Positions 59,181-64,000 of a DNA stretch of 64,000 nucleotides are shown one piece after another. The position numbers and the translations under genes were made by a program. Each line of letters begins with the position of its first letter. Position 1 is the stretch's first letter. The DNA is taken from the NCBI GenBank assembly GCA_029582265.1, contig CM055816.1, forward strand, positions 38,758,466 to 38,822,465. The letters run 5' to 3'. A model generated the notes under the pieces. That model did no database searches and was not told where the DNA came from. It saw nothing but the letters and a program-made list of their open reading frames with translations. This stretch comes from Zoroaster sp. YZ-2022. Its lineage: Eukaryota > Echinodermata > Asteroidea > Forcipulatida > Zoroasteridae.

Positions 59181-61592
59181 AAACTAGAGGTATTGAGTTT
59201 GTAGAAAACAAACTTGGGGTGTTCGAGTGTGCATCATATGTGACGACGTCATCACCTACAATTCAGGAGATATGAGTTTTCAATATATAATTAAAATACT
59301 ATACTGAATACATTAAGTTCCAGTTCAGTCATCTCATATTATTTTTAATTCTTCCAACTGTAAGTTCTGGTTCAATGATGTGACGTCATTCATACTTCAC
59401 AAATTTTTTCCTCATAATATGGGTGTCAATTCTGCCAAATTTGGTAAAAATTTTTCAAATGTTTTCTCAAGATAGCGAAAAGTGACTTTTTTAAGCCTGC
59501 CGCTAGAGGGCGCTGTTAAGAGCGATGACGTCACCAAATATTTTTTTGAAAAGAGCAGATCCCACTTAACATATAAACCCAAAATGCTTTTTTCGAATAC
59601 GCTTTCAGATTTGCGTCAATTTATAAAGAGCTTGTTAAACTTGAACTTCCAGTTTGGACCGGAAGTAAGGGTCAATAGGGTCATATCTGTGTATCAAATG
59701 TCGAGATCTTCTTGTTCTGTATGATTATGAAGGAATCAAGAAATTATCTATTGTGGTTCACGAGATATAAAATATATTGTTTTAATTATAATTAATTACG
59801 TAAGAGCAGATCCTACTTAACATATAAACCCAGAATGTTTTTTTCGAATACCTTTTCAGATTTGCGTCAATTTATAAAGAACTTGAACTTCCAGTTTGGA
59901 CCGGAAGTGAGGGTCAATAGGGTCATGTCTTTGTATCAAATGTCGAGATCTTCTTGTTCTGTATGATTATGAAGGAATCAAGAAATTATCTATTGTGGTT
60001 CACGAGATATAAAATATATTGTTTTAATTATAATTAATTACGTAAGAGCAGATCCTACTTAACATATAAACCCAGAATGTTTTTTTCGAATACCTTTTCA
60101 GATTTGCGTCAATTTATAAAGAACTTGAACTTCCAGTTTGGACCGGAAGTGAGGGTCAATAGGGTCATGTCTTTGTATCAAATGTCGAGTCCTCTATGTT
60201 CTGTATGATTATGAAGGAATCAAGAAATTATCTATTGTGGTTCACGAGATATAAAATATATTTAATTTAATTATAATTCATTACGTAATAATTCATTAGA
60301 TGGCCTCACCATGACGTCACAATGTCACCTGGAACTATATGTTAAGGTCTAACTATTTGTTAAGTTTTAAAGTTCTTTGAACTCTGCAACTGTTTTGGCT
60401 GTACAAATACATTTACAGAATAGTGATTCAGAATAGTTCTTCACTTAAACTTCTGTTTTCGACTGGAAGGAGAAGTCAGATTAGGGTCATGTCTGTGAAC
60501 GAAATCTGACATAGTTCAAGGTCTTTCAGAGGATGCAAAAATTGTGAAAATATCTACTGTGGTTCATGAGATATGATCTTTTGAAATATTCAACTTCCGG
60601 TTTCGACCGGAAAGAGAGGTCAGATTGAGGTCACATGTGTGAACGAAATATCACATAATTCAAGATCTTTCAGATGATGCAAAGATTAAACTTTGATTTA
60701 GTGTAATTCGATATCTAATGACCTCACCGTGACGTCACAACTTAGTATACAACTACATGTCAAGGTATAATAATGTCTTAAGTTTTAAGGTTCTGAGAAC
60801 TCTGCCACTATGATTTTGTCTCTCGACAAGTCTTATTGAGGAGGAGGAGAAGGAGAAGACAAGAAGACTAGAGGTACTGAGTTTGCAGAAAACAAACTCA
60901 AGGTGTTTGGCTACGCATCATATGTGATGACGTCATCACCTAAAGTGAAATGTCACATAATTCGAGGTATGTACGATGATGCAAATATTGTAAATTCATC
61001 TGGTGTGGTTCATGAGATATGATTTTTAAAAATATTAAACCTGTATTTGATGTAATTCGATATATGATGACGTCATCATGACATCACAAATTCATTATGA
61101 CATTAAATATATTTACCTTCATGTCAACGTAAAAGTATATGTGAAATTCTAAGTTAATCTGAACTTTGCAAATATGGTTTTCTCTTCAGAAAAGTTTCAC
61201 GACAAAACTCGCATCCGTGGTGCCGCGTGCGACTTGACAAGAGACTATAATAATTATACGGCTATGGAGTTCAGTTCGGCGTGCGACTCGACTTAAGACT
61301 ACTGCCTCGTGCTCTATGTGTGCACAATTGATATGCGTGCTTCAGAAAATGTTTTCACATAAACTTCCGGAAGGAGAGGTCAGATTAAGTGATTGAAATG
61401 TGACACAGTTCAAGACCTTTAAGATGCTGAAAAGATTGTGAAAATATCTTCTGTAGTTTCTTTCGGTTTCGACCGGAAGGAGAGGTCAGATTGGGGTTAT
61501 GTCTGTGTATGAAATGTCACATAATTCAAGATCTATACGATGATGCAAAGATTGTGACAATATCTTTTGTGGTTCATGAGATATGATTTTTT
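59181..61592. repeat. CTTCCGGTT-type dispersed repeat with a local tandem array
   Basis: Same family as 35220-38945. It starts at CTAGAGGTATTGAGTTTGTAG, and this start recurs at about 60868. A 243-bp segment starting GAGCAGATCCTACTTAACAT is tandemly repeated (59803-60045 and 60046-60290, after a diverged unit at 59552). CRE-like palindromes (TGATGACGTCATCA) recur at 60929 and 61065. No coding capacity. Confidence 0.75.
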
Positions 61593-61950
61593 GTCAACTG
61601 ATCAACAAGCTTTAGAAACCAGTTGCATTTTAATTTCATAATTATTCCCAGTCAATTATATTGATGCATGACAGTCACAATATAGTTTGAAAAACAAAGT
61701 GGTTCCAAAGAAAACAAGAAAAAGGCAATTATATTCCTCCCTAGATTTCATGTGCTGTCAACTGATTTACAAGCTTTAGAAACCAGTTGCATTTTAATTT
61801 CATAATTATTGCCAGTCAATTAAATTGATGCATGACAGTCACAATATAGTTTGAAAAACAAAGTGATTGCAAAGAAAACAAGAAAAGCAATATTCCTCCG
61901 TAGACTTCATGTGCTGTCAACTGATTAATAAGCTTTATAAACCAGTTGGA
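61593..61950. repeat. ~162-bp tandem repeat, 2.2 copies
   Basis: GTCAACTGAT...CAAGCTTTAGAAACCAGTTG starts at about 61593, 61756 and 61916. The first two copies agree at most positions. Confidence 0.85.
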
Positions 61951-63530
61951 TATTTTTTTAAATTTTGTTTATTATTATTTTTTTGTCATCTGCCATTTAT
62001 TCATCGGTTACTAACTATTCATAATAATTAACGTACATAATCCATGACAATACGGCAGCCCTACTTAGACACTGATCCAACCAGTAATAAACTGAAACTG
62101 CATGAAGACTGATCACACTGACTGAGCAACTACATCATCAAAGATGGCTGAAATCAATATCGTTATACATACGTTTTGTCTTGTCGATCATTCGAATTCG
62201 GAATCATCCTACTTAAATTTGCAAAGATAAAGAAAAACCCCTGACCAAGATCAGAATACTTTATAATTAATTCTTTTACTTTTACAAAGTTCTCATATGT
62301 TTTTCCACAAATAAATAATACAATCGTAAATACAAAGCAGCAGGCCCATCAATTTCCGCATATTTTCCTTGTGTATGCAACCTTTCCGCGTGTTGCTAAT
62401 GCTGATCTTGAGTATTATTATTCAAACAAGTCTATGTAGGTCTTTGCGTAAGACCATTCCATTGCCAAATTGATTGATATGGTCCAGCTCAGAGTCGACG
62501 TTGTAGAGGTCGGCCGTTGGAATTTTGGCGCGAAGTAATCACTTGGCCAGCAGCAGGCACACAATGGTCACATTCTTCCAGCAATCCTCCATAAAAAATT
62601 GTCTTGTTTTAACTAATCACGGCACGAAACATGTTTGTTACAAGAAAGAAAATGTGACGCCGTATGTCAAAACCAGGCACAATTGGGCAAGAGGTCAATT
62701 TTGAGTTATTGAAATATTAGTAAAATATAGACCTTGCACTTTACAATGCCGCTTTCTTTTTTCAAATCGGATATTCTGCAGCGAAGTTATTAAGATTTGA
62801 AATTGGACTGTCCGAAATTCGAAACTGAGATAATAGCCCTTTAAAGTTTGAGAAATAGCCCTTTAAGGTTTGAGTTTTAAACAAACCAAGTAGGTCAACA
62901 ATGTTACCTTAGCAACGGGCATGCAGGAGCAAAGAAACTGGTCTATAGTTGATTTTCAAACTGTTTTCAGTTATGAAATTGCATTATTTACCAAAGAAAG
63001 TAAGATTTTATTTTGTGAAATTATAATGCCTCTCTATTTAAAAAGTATTTTTAAAAAAAATTGTCAATGAAATTTTAGTTAGAAACTTTTACAGAACATT
63101 TTAAACATTTGTAGCATCATCAATTTCCAAAAATCTCAAAATCGCAAAAAATCACCCCCAAGGCATTTTGCAGCTGTTCCTCCGTTCGTAGCTCTGCCCA
63201 ATTCCGCCTGATTTTGAAATACCGCGTCACAAATGTGTTCATGGAACTGTTTTTCTGTAATGGATTTCCTTAATACTGCGCATGAATCCTTAATACTCGG
63301 AGTAAGAGTCCATGTTCCGGGTGAATATTATTTTAGCAACTTCATTAAATAACACTAGAGTCAGGACCTAGCCTCCAACATTGTAAGCTTATGAAAGCTA
63401 ATTATGTATTCGATCTAGCAATGGTTGAATAATGTACTAGTTAGGGCATTTATTCATCATGATGATATTACCATTACTGCATTTGTACTTTTCATAGAAT
63501 CCAACAAATTTGGTTTTGTAGTCTAATTGC
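61951..63530. other. Gene-free AT-rich stretch
   Basis: Nothing recognised beyond a short local duplication (AATAGCCCTTTAAAGTTTGAG / AATAGCCCTTTAAGGTTTGAG at 62832 and 62854). Confidence 0.5.
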
Positions 63531-63534
63531 ACAT

Positions 63535-64000
63535 GAGGCCCCATATATACAAAATAGTTTTTAATAGGGTTCCACTAATCCCCTCCCTCCTCTCAATTTC
63601 TGGTTGGCTTTAAATAGTCACTGCCCGAATGAGGCGTTCCACTAATCCCCTCCCTCCCTTCAATGTGCGAGTGTAAAATTTCCCTTGAGGATGAATAAAG
63701 ATTTTTAATTCTAATTCTAATTCTAATTCCTGATTGGCATTAAATAGTCACTGCTCGAATGAGGGTTCTCCCCAATCCTTCCCTCCCCTCAATTCCTGGT
63801 TGGCTTTAAATAGTCACTGCTCGAATGAGGGTTCCACTAATCCCCTCCCTCCCTTTAATTCCTGATTGGCATTAAATAGTCACTGCTCAAATGAGGGTTC
63901 TCCCCAATCCCTCCCTCCCCTCAATTCCTGGTTGGCTTTAAATAGTCACTGCCCGAATGAGGGTTCTCCCAATCTCCTCCCTCCTCTCAATTTCTGGTTG
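63535..64000. repeat. ~70-bp tandem repeat split by a LINE tail
   Basis: The unit is like GAGGGTTCCACTAATCCCCT...CAATTTCTGGTTGGC...TTTAAATAGTCACTGCCCGAAT. It appears five to six times and runs off the window. At about 63664-63729 a copy is replaced by GTAAAATTTCCCTTGAGGATGAATAAAG followed by (TTCTAA)n, which looks like the 3' tail of a non-LTR retrotransposon. Confidence 0.8.

Overview
This window is metazoan nuclear DNA. It is AT-rich, has long introns with GT/AG splice sites, and is packed with eukaryotic transposons (Penelope-like, Ty3/Gypsy, piggyBac, LINE, tRNA-derived SINE, many palindromic MITEs). Nothing looks bacterial. The mix of elements fits a marine invertebrate, possibly a deuterostome such as an echinoderm, but the species cannot be fixed from the sequence alone. 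A block of exactly 500 N (15926-16425) marks a scaffold gap, and parts of 12.8-24.9 kb carry many single-base indels that look like uncorrected long-read sequence.

The main gene fills more than half the window on the minus strand (54546 down to 19246). It is an adhesion G-protein-coupled receptor that I assembled by hand from 18 small exons. In order they encode a signal peptide, a laminin-G/pentraxin-like domain, an Ig-like domain, an acidic linker, a GAIN domain ending in a GPS autoproteolysis motif, seven membrane helices and a short tail. Exon phases agree at almost every junction. The exceptions are the two exons for the end of TM5 and for TM6-TM7 (22460-22545 and 21177-21305), which are frame-broken by at least seven small indels. 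A second gene enters from the left: one minus-strand exon (3128-about 3360) of an SLC16/monocarboxylate-transporter-like MFS protein.

Region by region: 0-1.3 kb holds a broken Maverick/Polinton-like ORF split by a 230-bp-arm palindrome. 2.6-3.4 kb holds a foldback element 8 bp outside the SLC16-like splice donor. 5.6-7 kb holds a large palindromic MITE and a SINE. 8.1-15.9 kb holds a 4.64-kb unit with a PIN-like ORF and an indel-rich partial second copy that runs into the gap. 16.4-19 kb holds two DNA-transposon-like repeats. 19.2-54.5 kb is the receptor gene. Its introns contain a 27-bp minisatellite, a 390-bp compound trinucleotide array seeded by a SINE tail, a 283-bp palindromic Penelope-derived insertion with a 12-bp target duplication, a nearly full-length Penelope-like element with target duplications, an internally deleted Gypsy pol, and a piggyBac broken by a MITE and a LINE. 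54.5-64 kb is upstream of the receptor and contains only repeats, duplicated segments and tandem arrays.

Functionally, the window offers one cell-surface adhesion receptor and one small-molecule transporter exon. Everything else is mobile DNA and its remains.
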